64,000 nt of DNA from Zygnema cylindricum (GCA_037447655.1 JBBHKE010000339.1:62001-126000); one strand, 5' to 3'. Counted from the first letter of the stretch, positions 11,070 to 21,559 are shown. The notes: generated from the sequence alone by a model not told the origin. Program-made: numbers and translations.

Positions 11070-11977
11070 TTATACTTGAATAATATCTTGCTTTGCTAAG
11101 TCATAGACTCTATATCCCTTGACATCCTCATCATATGCTACAAAGTATCTAGGTTTGCCCAAAGCATCTAGTTTCCATTTTTTCTTATCCGTATCAAGAC
11201 TATAAACTTGGCTATCGAATACTTTAAGGTGTGAAATATATGGTTTCCTTCCAACCCATCTCTCATAAGGTGTCATTCCCTTTAAGGCTGAGTTAAGGAC
11301 TCTATTCTTAATGTAGTTGGAAGAGTTCATGGCTTTTGCCCAAAATCTCTTTCTTATTTTGTTGTCAGCCAACATACTACATACACTATCTCCTAGTGTT
11401 CGGTTCAATCTTTCAACTACCCCATTTTATTCCATGTTATATGGTACATTTTTCTGGTGCTGAACTCCCTCATCTCTTAGGTATTCCTCAAACTGGTTAG
11501 AGGTAAATTCTCCCCTATTATCACTCCTTATTTTCTTAATAGGGGTTCCATGCAACTTCTCACTCCATGCTTTATATTCTTTGAAGTAAGTTGGTGTTTC
11601 AGACTTTGTTTTGAGGAAGTAGACTCTGAACACTTAGACCAGTCATCGGTTATTGTTAACATAAACCTCTTCCCTCCAACCGAAGGTACTCTTATAGGTC
11701 CCCTGATATTTGTGTGGATTAGATCTAGTACATTTTCCCCCCTATATCTGGCGACTTTGGGAAAAGGAAGTATGTGAGCTTTTCATTGAGCACATCCACT
11801 ACAATCATCCACCATTTCATTTTCACCAAACTGAATGCCTTCTTCTATACCAAGCTTCTTTATTTCCCTCAACTTATCAAAATGCTCATGCCCCAACCGC
11901 TTATGCCAAATCATCAATTTTGGAACACCAACAAAATAAGCATTCTTCTTTTCATTACTCAGGTTAAGCCTAAACAT
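11070..11977 (-). pseudogene. Copia-R integrase
   Basis: The gag-pre-integrase zinc segment at 11977-11783 reads IWHKRLGHEHFDKL and DDCSGCAQ, giving the H-H-C-C set. The core continues at 11633-11427 with EYKAWSEKLHGTPIKKIRSD, NRGEFTSNQFEEYLRDEG (second catalytic aspartate in RSDNRGEF). The C-terminal part at 11408-11070 has NRTLGDSVCSML, WAKAMNSSNYIKNR and MTPYERWVGRKP. Stops separate the three pieces near 11780, 11637 and 11430; in the last an ATGGAATAAAAT suggests a single change from a coding to a stop codon. Confidence 0.85.
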
Positions 11978-12106
11978 GCTTTGGCTACCCTTACATGCTG
12001 TGAGGTAGACTTCATCCCCATATTTTGTTTTAAAGACTCCCTTTCTAATAAAGGTATCAAACTCTTTGTCATCTAGTACAGATGTAGAGACAAGATTTTT
12101 GCTCAG

Positions 12107-12745
12107 CTAAGGAATGTAAAGTACATCTGAGAATGTGAGTAAAGAAGTCTTACCTTCCACTAAGACTTTCAAATCTACTGACCCAACTAGATCTATAGTA
12201 ACGACTCTCTCATCCCCATACTGTATCTCTACAATTGGGATCTTTTTTAGCTTAGTGAAAAGTTGTTTATCACGACACATATGCATGGATGCACCTACGT
12301 CAATGATCCATCCTTCGTGTGGAGCTTCCCGAACTTCTCCAAGCGAACACTTCTGTCTTCGAGGGTTCTCCTTCTCCTCCTGACTCTCATCAGGAAGAAG
12401 CTCCCAATCCTCCTCAGAGGACTCGTCCTCGGATTCTCCTGTCACTTTTGTGACCACAAGTGCCTTTTTCTTCCCTCCGGAAGAACCCCCTCCACGGTTC
12501 TCTTGGAGCCTCAGCTCCGAAAGTTTGACACAATCTGCGATGAAGTGTCCCGGCTTTTTGCAAAAATGACAAAGACCCTTTGGGGGGCTTGGTCCTCCAA
12601 GCTGATCTCTCTCTCCTTTGAATGGTTTCTCCGGATCCTTCCCCCATCGGTTTCCTCCTGCAACTAGAGCTTGGATGCTCTCCCCCCCCCTCCTAATCTC
12701 AATTGTGTTCTCCGCACAAGTATCATCCGGACCACTGTGTTCCAC
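12107..12745 (-). CDS. Copia-R nucleocapsid zinc knuckle and protease
   Basis: A long open frame of 212 codons. The CCHC knuckle CHFCKKPGHFIADC lies about residues 58-71 and would bind RNA packaged in the particle. An acidic stretch (ESEDESSEEDWELLPDES) follows. The retropepsin starts at WIIDVGASMHMC near residue 147; the usual catalytic D-S/T-G is D-V-G here, keeping the aspartate. It continues to FSDVLYIP, where a TAG ends the frame; the next copia residues (QLSKN) follow out of the stop. Preceded in another frame by gag. Confidence 0.85.
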   Translation of the reverse strand: MEHSGPDDTCAENTIEIRRGGESIQALVAGGNRWGKDPEKPFKGERDQLGGPSPPKGLCHFCKKPGHFIADCVKLSELRLQENRGGGSSGGKKKALVVTKVTGESEDESSEEDWELLPDESQEEKENPRRQKCSLGEVREAPHEGWIIDVGASMHMCRDKQLFTKLKKIPIVEIQYGDERVVTIDLVGSVDLKVLVEGKTSLLTFSDVLYIP

Positions 12746-13392
12746 TTCCCTGAACTGTCAGTCATTTCCTGTACTCGGTACAGTATGTTTTCATACTCAT
12801 CGGGTAACTTCAAGATGAGAGTGGTAACTTTCATCTTCATTGTAATTGTCCACCTGGCACTCTCCATCTCCATATACAAACAAGAGAGATCATTATAATA
12901 TTCCAACATCTATCCTCCTTTGTAAGTATAATTCCTTAACTTTTGTTCGGCCAACTGGAGCTCCTTAATAAAACCAGCTCTATAGATTTTCGTCAAACTC
13001 ACCCAAAACTCCTCGGCCTTGTAAATGTGAAGATGGGGGGTTACTTAAGCCTAATTGAGGTTTCTTAGTATGAAGTTTTTGGCAGCCATGTTGATGTCTT
13101 CCCACATTTGGGTGTCGTTCTCCGCGGTCTTCACGGTCACCGCTCCGGGTGCCGTGGTAATAGGAGCAATTGCAGTAAGAGGCGTCTCCTTCTCTTTCCC
13201 CTTTTTGGACACAATGTTGTCCCCATCATCTGCCTCCTCTCGTGCAACATAGGTTGCTGCAGCAAACCTTATTCCACCAAACCTTGGTGGAGTTCCCTGA
13301 GTTGGACGTTTCACTTGTCCACTAACAATACCCTTGTATCGTTTTTCGCACAAAGTTCCCATCATCATGGCTTCTCAATAGATGAACCGTGA
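12664..13392 (-). pseudogene. Copia-R gag
   Basis: The capsid-like part begins near 13392 with a reading close to that of the related gag at 23601 (MDGTDFTYWEF-type start). It shows LCEKRYKGIVSGQVKRPTQG, then an alanine/threonine-rich insert and TQMWEDINMAAKNFILRNL. The second piece at 12909-12664 has MLEYYNDLSCLYMEMES and LKLPDEYENILYRVQ, the UBN2/Retrotran_gag-type helix pair. Stops near 13050 and 12912 interrupt it. Forms the virus-like particle in an active element. Confidence 0.8.
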
Positions 13393-13417
13393 TCCATTGA
13401 AGGTGGGCACCCTAGAG

Positions 13418-13432
13418 GGTGGGCCCATAACC
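13418..13432 (-). other. Copia-R primer binding site for a half-tRNA (initiator Met)
   Basis: The plus strand reads GGTGGGCCCATAACC, identical over 15 bases to the anticodon arm of plant initiator tRNA-Met, with the CAU anticodon inside. On the element strand its complement begins directly at the LTR end (TGCA). Copia elements of Drosophila and yeast Ty5 prime from an internal tRNA-iMet fragment in the same way, instead of the 3' CCA end. No site complementary to a tRNA 3' end is seen nearby. Confidence 0.8.
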
Positions 13433-14470
13433 TGCAATTCTGTGTCCCCCATTGGACCACAAAATTCACGAAGCCTCTAGATAGCTTTTAACTAACCCAC
13501 TCAAAGCCACAACCACTGCTGCCCAAAAGAGCAAACTGACAGTCTGACTACTCTAGTGTGTAGCCTGGAATCTTATGAGTTCGTAGGAAAAAGAATCACT
13601 GAAAACGGCCAACCAGGCGATAGGTTATGGGGTGGCAAAGATGCTTATTTTATACAAACCCTCAAGGGGAGAGGTGACTATCTATTAAAAAACACTAAGT
13701 CCTAATTCTCTCTAATAACTCCTATCTACTGAAGTATGGACCAATCAAATTACTGTACTGTACTAGAAAGTACTATTGCCGGTGTACCTTTTGAACGACT
13801 TATGTACGACATGGCTATTACGTGGACGCATGCCCTCTTTTTACTCGTTTCTAAGTTACTCAAAATTTCCGCAACCAAATGTGATCTCTCCACATGGCGC
13901 CAAGTCATGCCATGACACAAAAAACCAAAGTGACCACTCCTAGATCCTAGTGATGATGTGCGCCGTTGGATAAGAACCAAAATGAAATCGCAGCCGTTAT
14001 AAATACTTGCGCGATATTTGTTTCGTTGTCGAATCAAAATGCGCGGTATCCGTTTCGAAACCGTACCGTACTCCGTACTTTACAAAACTGTATCTATGCA
14101 TGTCTTATATAGTTTCAGTTAAACGAATTAGTTCACTCCTAAATAATTAAATATCTATCAAACCCTATAGCATTTAGCATTAGTCCTAGACTAATAAGAT
14201 AAAGCTGACCGCTACAAGCCAACTCGACAGACGGCAGGTACCAGGATCAAATCCTGGGTCCATCAAGTATCTTTTTAGTAACCTACTAAAACAACTTCAT
14301 TTTGAACTAAGGCAGCCATGGTTCAACCACTCTCTCTATCCTTCAGTGCCTACAACAAGTATGGTGGCTAGAGAGCGGAGGTGGAGGCAGGCTGTCCGCC
14401 CTTTCCTTTTTCTTTTTATAGTGATATATTTAGACTTAGAAAACACTCTATAAATCTAGTAATTATAACA
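13433..14470 (-). repeat. Copia-R 5' LTR
   Basis: It runs from TGTTATAATTACTAG at 14470 (minus strand) to TTGCA at 13433, just before the half-tRNA primer site, giving TG..CA ends and 1038 bp. Inside are a TATA-like stretch (13997-14005), a gccacatgg-type block, the conserved hairpin CCAGGATCAAATCCTGG at 14241-14257 and the gccatggttcaacc block. The right end abuts Gypsy-A RT sequence at 14471. Confidence 0.85.
13997..14005 (-). promoter_or_regulatory. Candidate TATA box of the Copia-R LTR
   Basis: The element strand reads TATTTATAA here. Equivalent positions in other copies read TATTTATGA (near 21090 and 24258) and TATTTATTA (near 455), and the plus-oriented copy at 35916-35925 reads TATAAATATA. 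The position is conserved in the LTR, but the exact box is not and no start site can be read from sequence. Confidence 0.4.
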
Positions 14471-14539
14471 GAATCTACAAAGGAACTCCGTTCTGAATTT
14501 ACCTGATAAACAAGACGGCAATTGTTTCGCAGAAGCAGT

Positions 14540-15110
14540 ATCCTCTCAGCTTCAAGGAAAAAGAGTTTATCACCGTTAAGGCCAAACCTTAGTGGAATCC
14601 GGATTGGTTCACGAAAGTACCAGATTTCATGTGTTCGCTTCCCCAAGAGTTCTCCCTCCGAAGAAGGATTCGTCTGGAAAAACGGTGGATTTCCGGATGT
14701 GTGGGGACTATCGAATGCTGAACACTGCCACCATCCTTGACCGGTATCCGATGTTGACCCCGGAAGAGATTTTCGACTCTCTTGCTGGGGCCACCATCTA
14801 ATCCACTCTTGATATGAAGAATGGGTTTTACCAAAAAGCCATGGAGCCAAAGCACTGGAAGAGAACGACATTTTGGGCAGGTTACCGGTTATACGAGTGG
14901 ATATACATGCCGTTTGAGTTGAAAAATGCACCGGCGAAATTCCAACAGGCGATGGACGAAGCTCTTTGAGGAATTGATTGTGCCCAATGCTACATCGATG
15001 ATGTCATCATCTTCTCCCAGACCTTCGAGGAACACTTGGAGCATGTCAGATTGTTCTTTGGGCCCTTCAAGCAGCAGATTTGAAGTTTCACCCTGGTAAA
15101 GGTTTTTTCG
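14540..15110 (+). pseudogene. Gypsy-A (second copy) reverse transcriptase
   Basis: Readable blocks in order: YPLSFKEKEFITVKAK, ASPRVLPPKKDSSGKTVDF, RMCGDYRMLNTATILDRYPM, STLDMKNGFYQKAMEPKHW (keeping the LD catalytic aspartate), MPFELKNAPAKFQQAMDEAL and AQCYIDDVIIFSQTFEEHLE, which includes an intact YIDD box near 14990. Stops near 14801 and 14968 and a frame change near 14590 break it. Confidence 0.85.
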
Positions 15111-15780
15111 GTGTGTGCAGAAAATTATTTACCTTGGACATGAACTAACCCCTGGGAAAGTGGGCCCCCATATGCTCAAGGTGGCCGCCCTTGACGCCCT
15201 TCCTCCACCTCAAGACATTTCGGCCTTGCGCACCTTTCTTGGCCTTGCCAATTACTATCGGAGGTTAATTTCCAATTTCACCAACATGCTCAACCTCTCA
15301 ATCAGTCACTACAGAAGGACCAAGTATGGCAGTGGGCCGACGAGCAGCAAATGCCTTCCAGTTTTTAAAGGACACACTTGAGCAACACCCCATGCTCTGG
15401 ATGCCCGATCACCAGACCCCTTTCCTCCTTTACACTGATTCGAACAGGTTTGGATTGGGGGCAGTTTCAGCTCAAGTAGATGATGCCGAAGCTGAGTATG
15501 TAGTATCCTATGCTAGCTGCAGTAATAACCAAGCGGAAGGGAAATACACCAGTTACCATGGGGAGCTCCTTTCAGCAGTTTGGGCAATTCAGCATTTCTG
15601 GCCATATTTATACGAGATCCACTTCACACTTATTACAGACCGTCAACCTTTCAAATGGATCATGGAAAAAAGTATATTAACTGGCAAACTTGCCAGATGG
15701 GTTCTGATTTTGCAAGAATAAGATTTCAATATCATCCACTGGGCAGGAAAAATTCACTTGAATGCCGACGGACTCATCCG
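15111..15780 (+). pseudogene. Gypsy-A (second copy) RT thumb and RNase H
   Basis: The frame at 15115-15381 has IIYLGHELTPGKVGPHMLKV, ALRTFLGLANYYRRLISNFT, then a shift to 15326-15721 with LEQHPMLWMPDHQTPFLLYT, DSNRFGLGAVSAQVDDAEAE, YASCSNNQAEGKYTSYHGEL and TDRQPFKWIMEKS. The RNase H catalytic aspartate in YTDS and the glutamate in AEGKY are present. A stop at 15719-15721 ends the frame near the tether domain; ADGLIR-type residues follow in another frame near 15765. Confidence 0.85.
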
Positions 15781-15989
15781 AAATCTCGACCCCTCCACTT
15801 TGGATTCTACCGGGGCGCGGCACGATGAGGATCCGAAGATCAGTTTGGGACTTATACAAGCCTTCTCTGCTTTTATCTAGCTTCCCCAAGCAGGGGGGAA
15901 AGTGTCCACTTTTGCGGCAGACGTGGAGGGACAAGAACGAATAAGGACCAGACGGAAGGATATATGGAAAGACCCCGATTCTCTAAAAT

Positions 15990-16714
15990 CCATCCAGTAG
16001 GGATCCCCTCTTTCCCACTTGGCAAGCGCTCAATTATCCCGTGTGCAGACCCGGATGGCGGCGTATGATTGGGACCGAGGGATTCTCCTCCGCAAATGGG
16101 TGGACGAAACGAGGAAAGTGGTTCCTCCCCCCGCAGACGGAGAAACTTTGATCACCCGTTTCCACCAGTAATGAGGACACTTTGGGCAGAAACGGACCAC
16201 TTCTCTGGTCACTGGATCTTATTGGTGGCACGGGTTGCGGACCGAAGTCAACCGAATTGTAAAGACTTGCTCTTCCTGCGATCAACTAAAAGCATCTTTT
16301 AACAAAAAGGGCGGGACGGAGTTCATCCAGTGCCCATCCGGAGAATGTTTTATCGATGGACTCTAGACCTTTTGGGACCCCTTCGGACCAGCAGGCGGGA
16401 GAACTGCTTCGTGCTAGTCATGATTGAACATTTTTCCAAGTGGATTGAGCAGGTGGTGTTGCCCTGGAAGGAGTCCAAGTCAATTGCATACGTCTTTTTG
16501 CAAAGAGTGTTATCGCAATTCGGGGCGCCAACACAAGTTCTGACTAATCAAGGTTCCGAATTTGCAGGAGAATTTTCCAACCTATTGGAGAAATGCCTCA
16601 TCGACCACCGGCTAACCAGTCGGGACCACCCAGAAGCGGACGGCTTGGCCGAAAGGTGCGTCCAAAGAGTGAAGCTGTCACTGCGGAAATATGCAGTCCA
16701 AGTAGATTTAGGGG
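15990..16714 (+). pseudogene. Gypsy-A (second copy) integrase, interrupted by a Gypsy-M LTR
   Basis: The zinc region is broken near 16150-16290 (CSSCDQLKASFNKKG can be read). The core is open from 16330: FYRWTLDLLGPLRTSRRENC, FSKWIEQVVLPWKESKSIAY, QFGAPTQVLTNQGSEFAGEF and HRLTSRDHPEADGLAERCVQ. Catalytic Asp are seen in TLDLLG; the second motif reads TNQGSEF where TDQGSEF is usual, so one acidic residue is changed to Asn. Pol ends at 16714 where foreign LTR sequence begins. Confidence 0.85.
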
Positions 16715-19700
16715 TGTCATGCCACATCGTGTCGGCTGCTCGCGCGCACGATATTCTGCCCGCACGCGCGATATTTGGCGCGCGTGCACGATATAATGCA
16801 CGCACGCGCGATTTTATACATGCACGCGCGATTTGATGCACGCACGTTTGATTTTTGTGTCGCACGTGTGAGTTTTCGTCAGTTCAATTGTTTATGATGT
16901 GAACGCGATTTGCGTTCACGTACAATTAAATACATACTAATTCCGTGCGCACATTTTGTTTGTTTCGTTTCAAGGTACACAATTTTGGAGTATCGACGCG
17001 GCGCGATTTCCGATAATATTTCGGGCGATATGTTTCATTTCGTGTGACATGTTTTGTTTCGTGCGTATGCACGCAATTTTGGGAGTATCGACTCGCGGTA
17101 TCGTTTGGCGCCGAATCGCGATTTCTGGTAGTATCGGCGACGCTTCGATACCTTTTATTTTTTTAAGTCGCGAACCCATGCAGGTTCGCGCATACATGTA
17201 GTTAGGGAGGGTTTTTACCTTCGGACGGTGGATTTTGTTAAGCGTACGGCAGACGATGTTGGCCACCTATTGGCCAACATCTTAAGTAGTTTCATGCATG
17301 TAAAGTAGACTAGACGTAGGCTAATTTTGTTTAGGTCTAGCGTAGCTCTTACTTAGCCTAATTCTCACATTTAGAGAATTTAGCTTTTGGACAAGAATTT
17401 TCTCTTGGCATCGGAGCTTTTCTCTTGCTCTTTCTCTCACCGATTGCTCATGCTTTCTCTTTCTTATTGCTAGCTAGCTATAGTGGCTAGATAGGTTAAG
17501 AATATTTGCCTTTGTTTCTGCCCCGCTTTTAATCCACACGGCTTCTGCCAAGTTCGGAAGGTTTCCCTCCAAATTTGTCTTTTTGGCGATTGGTGGAGTG
17601 GAAGGTTGAGGGGTGGCATCTTCTGTCAAGTTGGGCCGTTCTCCGGACAGCTGGACGGTTTATTTGCGTGTATTTATGTGTGTGGCATTTCGGTTTTCTT
17701 GGGAAAGTGTCATTTTTGGTTAATTCCGATTTTCTTGGTTTCGGTTGGAAGTGATTATTTTGCTTCGTTGCTTTCCTTTGAGATAACTCTTGAAGAGAAT
17801 ACATGGAAGACCCGAGAGCCTAGTGGCTACCTCGTGGCTTAGTATTCTTGTCCAAAAGGTCTAACTTTTCAAAAGCACATGTTTTAAAAAGTTTATTTTT
17901 TAAAATAAATTAAAAATATAAAAAAATATATATTACCTTTCATATTCAGTTTTAAATCCTGTTTTTGTCTTTCCATTTTCCTTCCACTTTATCTTTCGTT
18001 TTCAGTTTTGCTTCTCAGTTTGGTGTGAGAACAAAAATCTAAAAGAAAAAAAATATATAAAGATACATTATTTTCAATATAAAATCCATCTTTTCATTTC
18101 TATATTTTCTTCCACCTATTTTTGATTTGGTTTTTGTTCCCCTTGTTTTTTCTTTCAACAAGTTTCATTCTACTATCTCTCTATTTTTGCTTTCGCTTTC
18201 AGTTTTGCCTTGGGAAAATATATTATAAAAATAATTTAATTTATAAATTTTATTTTATAAAAAAAAAAAAAAAACAGTTTGTTTTTGTTCTTTCTTGCTT
18301 ACAATCCTTGTCCTTATATCTTGTTGCCACTCTATTTCTAGTCTGCAGATTTAGGTCTGATTTTGTGTCAGATTTTTAGGGTTAATCTGCGGAATTAGGG
18401 TTTGGCTGCAGATTTAGGGTTTGGGCCGCAGATTTAGGGTTTGGGCGGATTTAGGGTTTATTTTTTTGAATTCTTAACCCTAGGTCAGCATATTACCATC
18501 CCTTGGTCGCAGATTTTTGATTTTTGCAGCGTGGTATTAGGGTTTGGGAAACCTTTTTGCCCAATTTTACCGTACTTTGTGTTTTATTTTGAACTTTTCT
18601 CAATATTTCTTATCTTTCTTTCCTTTAGTGCAACTTCCTTTGCTGGCTAGTTGATGTTTGGTTTGTGGTGGATTTGATATTCTCTTTCTTTATCCTTTGC
18701 CAAATTTAATCATTCATAAAACATAGCAAAGTAAAAATATATATTCTAAATATTTGATTTGCACAAATTATAACATATAATTATCATTGCTTTATAGTTG
18801 GGTATAGCGTGGCATAGTGCTGATACGCATACCCTAGCAAGATACTAATTGCCTGGGTGTTTAGTGGTGATTCTGGGTACGATTATTCGGAACCGAGGCG
18901 GATAACGTTCTTGAGGACTCTGCAAAATCTGACTTGTTTCAACCAAGTCCGGTTCACTTTTAATACTCACCAGAGTATTAAAAGTGTTTGTAAGTATTCT
19001 GATGCCTTTCGGGCGCAAGAGCGTTACGATATAGTGTTGACACTCGTGTAGGGGATCAGTGTGGATTGGTTCTATTACGAACCTTTCTTTTTGAGCATTT
19101 GCATTTTCTTTGCTTTCCTTGCATGCTATCTGGCCGTGAGTGGCCTTGAGTTTCCCTGTGACTATCTGGATTCAATTTTCATTCATAAATCTTGTTGTGG
19201 GTGGCACTGTTTAGAAAATTTTTTGTCTGTGTCGTTGTAGATTTGCACCGAAAGGTGCCTGGATAGTTCTTTATTTGTTTTTATAAATCTGGCCCTTCGG
19301 CCTTGCCCCATTGTTTGCAGGGTAGAGGTTTTGGTATTCCGACTTTTTGCTAGATTTGACCAACGGGTCTGATAGAGACTTCGTGTGTTGACTTGTCTTG
19401 TGTGGTTCAACCTTCCATTTGACGCACCTCGATTAGGCCGTTCCGTGCTCTCATAGTCGTAATCGAGGGTTCTCTCTTCGTTTATGCCCACGGATTGGGA
19501 TAACTTACGTTATCAATCCGGATCTACCCTTAGCGGGACAGTTTTCCGTCCATTGGAGTTACATCTTTCCAGTTTCTTCGAGTCTATGGACGCACCATTT
19601 TCGGTTTGGTCCCTGAATCTCCGTCAGTTTGGTTGGTATTGACCACAGTCTCCTCATTATAATCAATTTCCTCTAGGTCATACCTCGATGGATCGAAGAA

Positions 19701-19793
19701 GAATTTTCAAAGAAAATATTTTCCTATCCTCTCACATTTCAATTTCTGGTTAATCCAAATTTAGAACCCCCAGCACATTCTTCGTTTGACGAC
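16715..19793 (+). repeat. Gypsy-M copy 1: 5' LTR plus leader
   Basis: The LTR start TGTCATGCC at 16715 matches the minus-strand start of copy 2 at 35231 (TGTCATGCCATATCATGTCG). Homology between the copies is patchy but collinear: acatgtag..agggtttttaycttmg near 17190, cctattggcca near 17270, a taccctagcaagatactaa block near 18830, a ctgcaaaa..tccggtt block near 18920, and ctggcccttcggccttgccc near 19290. The boundary between LTR and leader cannot be set because no 3' LTR is present; gag starts at 19794. No gene is seen in these 3 kb; ORFs at 16956-19491 lack recognisable domains. Confidence 0.7.
16735..16860 (+). repeat. CpG-dense tandem array at the Gypsy-M LTR start
   Basis: About five degenerate units of 20-25 bp share a cgcacgcgcgat core with spacers such as attctgcc, atttggc, ataatgca and tttatacatg. 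CpG density is far above the surrounding sequence. The equivalent part of the copy 2 LTR (35100-35231) instead holds a different short repeat (gcggttaaa). Confidence 0.75.
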
Positions 19794-20371
19794 ATGGCTT
19801 CCTCTTCCGAGGAGGGCATGGGGAAGATGCAATTTTGTTTTTTAGGAATGAAAGACACCATGTCTCTTTCCCATTTTCGTATGCTTTATGATACCGAAAT
19901 GCGTGACTTGACATTTCGTTATCAAGAACACTTTGACCTTAGGGTCATTTTCTCTCTCCTCGGCCGATATCTTCAGGGTTTGGCTCTCATTTTATACACA
20001 CGGAAGTATGAGAGTATCTGTCAAATGACACAGCACTCTCCACCCTTTGCAAGACTTCGAGTCGTTTCCGTCCAAGTAGAAATTCCGTACCACGCAGCTG
20101 TTCCAGCAGTATTGGACGTTAATAGGGATGAGCTATATCTAGCCATCCCTGAGATTGCTCAACAGTATGCTGTGGTTGCCCGTGCGGCAGTTCAAACTAG
20201 ACCGGGAGGATTAATTTTTTCACGTGACCCGCTATCGGTCATGTTCGATCTTCTCCAAGAAGAATACCGGATGCAAAATCCATATCAAGTTAAAGAGTTG
20301 ATGAACTTCAAACGTAGGCCGGGTGAGACTACCCCTGTTTTACGAGATAGAATGGAAACCTTGCGGGAAGC
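19794..20371 (+). pseudogene. Gypsy-M copy 1 gag, 5' part
   Basis: An open frame from an ATG at 19794 reads MASSSEEGMGKMQFCFLGMK, DTMSLSHFRMLYDTEMRDLT, and later SVMFDLLQEEYRMQNPYQVK, NFKRRPGETTPVLRDRMETL, a Retrotran_gag-type capsid. The same blocks occur on the minus strand at about 32620-32000 in copy 2. The frame runs into the nested Copia-R derivative at 20372 after the codons for REA and resumes at 24713 with EALLYLMSNAD, so the insertion cut an otherwise open gag. The last residues of the open ORF to 20456 come from the inserted LTR. Confidence 0.85.
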
Positions 20372-21546
20372 TGAAACTCTGTGTGCTCCATTGCCCACAA
20401 AAATCACAGATCCAAAAGAAGCTAATCTAGATAGTGCCGAATCCAAGTTGATATAAACCCAAATGACTAACCCCTTGACAATTAGAACCTAAATATAGAT
20501 TCACCCCTGTGAAATAACACTTTCTGCGTGCTTAGTTCCACCACAAAATGCAAAGTTAGAATATGAGATTTGGACACATTCACCAACTTTGTCTTTCCCT
20601 TAGAAATACCTTCACCCTGGCAGACAAAAACCCGACCGACTACACCCTTGTTTAGCGTGGACTCCCCTGAGTCCGTAACAAAGAATCACTGAAAATGGAC
20701 AAGTAAATTGATAGTTATGGCTGGCCAAAGTTTGCCATTTTATACAAGGTGCTCTCTGGGAGAGGCAGCTACTTACCCAAAATTTTCTAAGTCTTATTCC
20801 CCCTCTAAAACTCAATCTACTGAAGTACGACACCAATTAAAAATTGTGTCGTACAGAAAAGTACAGGTGCCGGTGTACTTTCAGTACAGCTATCGTACGA
20901 CATGGCCAAAATGTCGACACATGTCATATCGGGATTCGTTTCCGTAATCCCTGGAGTTGCCGCAATCCAATGTGGTTTTGCCACGTGTCATTTGATGTGG
21001 CGCTGATCGCAAACCGCCAAAATCCTATTCCGCGATCTCGGCATCCTTCGCGGCCGTCCGATCAAATCCGGATTTCAATCGTAGCCGTCATAAATACTTG
21101 CGCGGTATTCTTTTTTATGTCAAACAAAATGCGCGGTATGTATTTCGTAACCGTATAGTACTTCGTACTTTATATAACTGTATCTATGCACTACGTATAT
21201 ATTTCCAGTTAAATGATAAAGTCTACGTGTAACAAATTAAATAATTATCAAACCTTATATGTCTTAATACTAGCTCTAGACTAAACAGTTAAAGCTACCG
21301 GCTATGATTGATTGACACACGGTAGGTACCAAGATCAATTCCTGGGTCCGTCAACTTGCTTTTGGTAAGTCTACCCAATTTAACCCCTGTCTTCTCTAGA
21401 GAGCTTAGGCAGCCATGGCTCTAGCTCCCTATCGAGCCTTCAGTGACTACAACAAGTGTGGGGGCTTGGAGAGGGGAGTTAGAGGCAGACTGCCTCTGCC
21501 TTTTTCTATCCTATTTACAGACCTAGAAAATACACAAATATCAACA
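20372..21546 (-). repeat. 3' LTR of the nested Copia-R derivative
   Basis: On the minus strand it starts TGTTGATATTTGTG at 21546, directly after the polypurine tract AAAATAAAGGGAG, and ends GAGTTTCA at 20372. Length 1175 bp. It is very similar to 23558-24712, with scattered substitutions and small indels, which points to a fairly old insertion. Includes the hairpin near 21329-21345 with one mismatch (CCAAGATCAATTCCTGG). Confidence 0.9.
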
Positions 21547-21559
21547 CTCCCTTTATTTT

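Larger units (their letters stand above)
8926..14470 (-). mobile_element. Copia-R element, near full length, minus strand
   Basis: From right to left: 5' LTR (13433-14470), primer binding site (13418-13432), gag (about 13392-12750), zinc knuckle and protease (12745-12107), integrase (11977-11070), RT (about 10530-9898), RNase H (9744-9097), polypurine tract (9084-9096) and a clipped 3' LTR (8926-9083). Gag-PR-IN-RT-RH order makes it Ty1/copia. Only the first 158 bp of the 3' LTR remain, against 1038 bp for the 5' LTR, so no target duplication can be checked. Both flanks are Gypsy-A sequence, in opposite orientations. Several domains keep long open frames and the YVDD box, so this copy is younger than most neighbours. 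Confidence 0.9.
14471..16714 (+). mobile_element. Gypsy-A second copy (+), RT to integrase
   Basis: This is the same family as 4353-8925 but in opposite orientation: the RT segment SGKTVDFRMCGDYRMLNTAT matches closely. It starts at the Copia-R LTR end within the pre-RT region and stops at 16714 in integrase, after the codons for QVDLG, where the LTR of Gypsy-M begins with TGTCATGCC. Protease, methyltransferase and LTRs are not present on this fragment. Confidence 0.85.

Noticed and set aside
11550-12398. Several plus-strand open frames (up to 100 codons) opposite Copia-R
   Set aside because: They are antisense shadows of integrase, zinc-knuckle and protease coding on the minus strand and contain no domain of their own.
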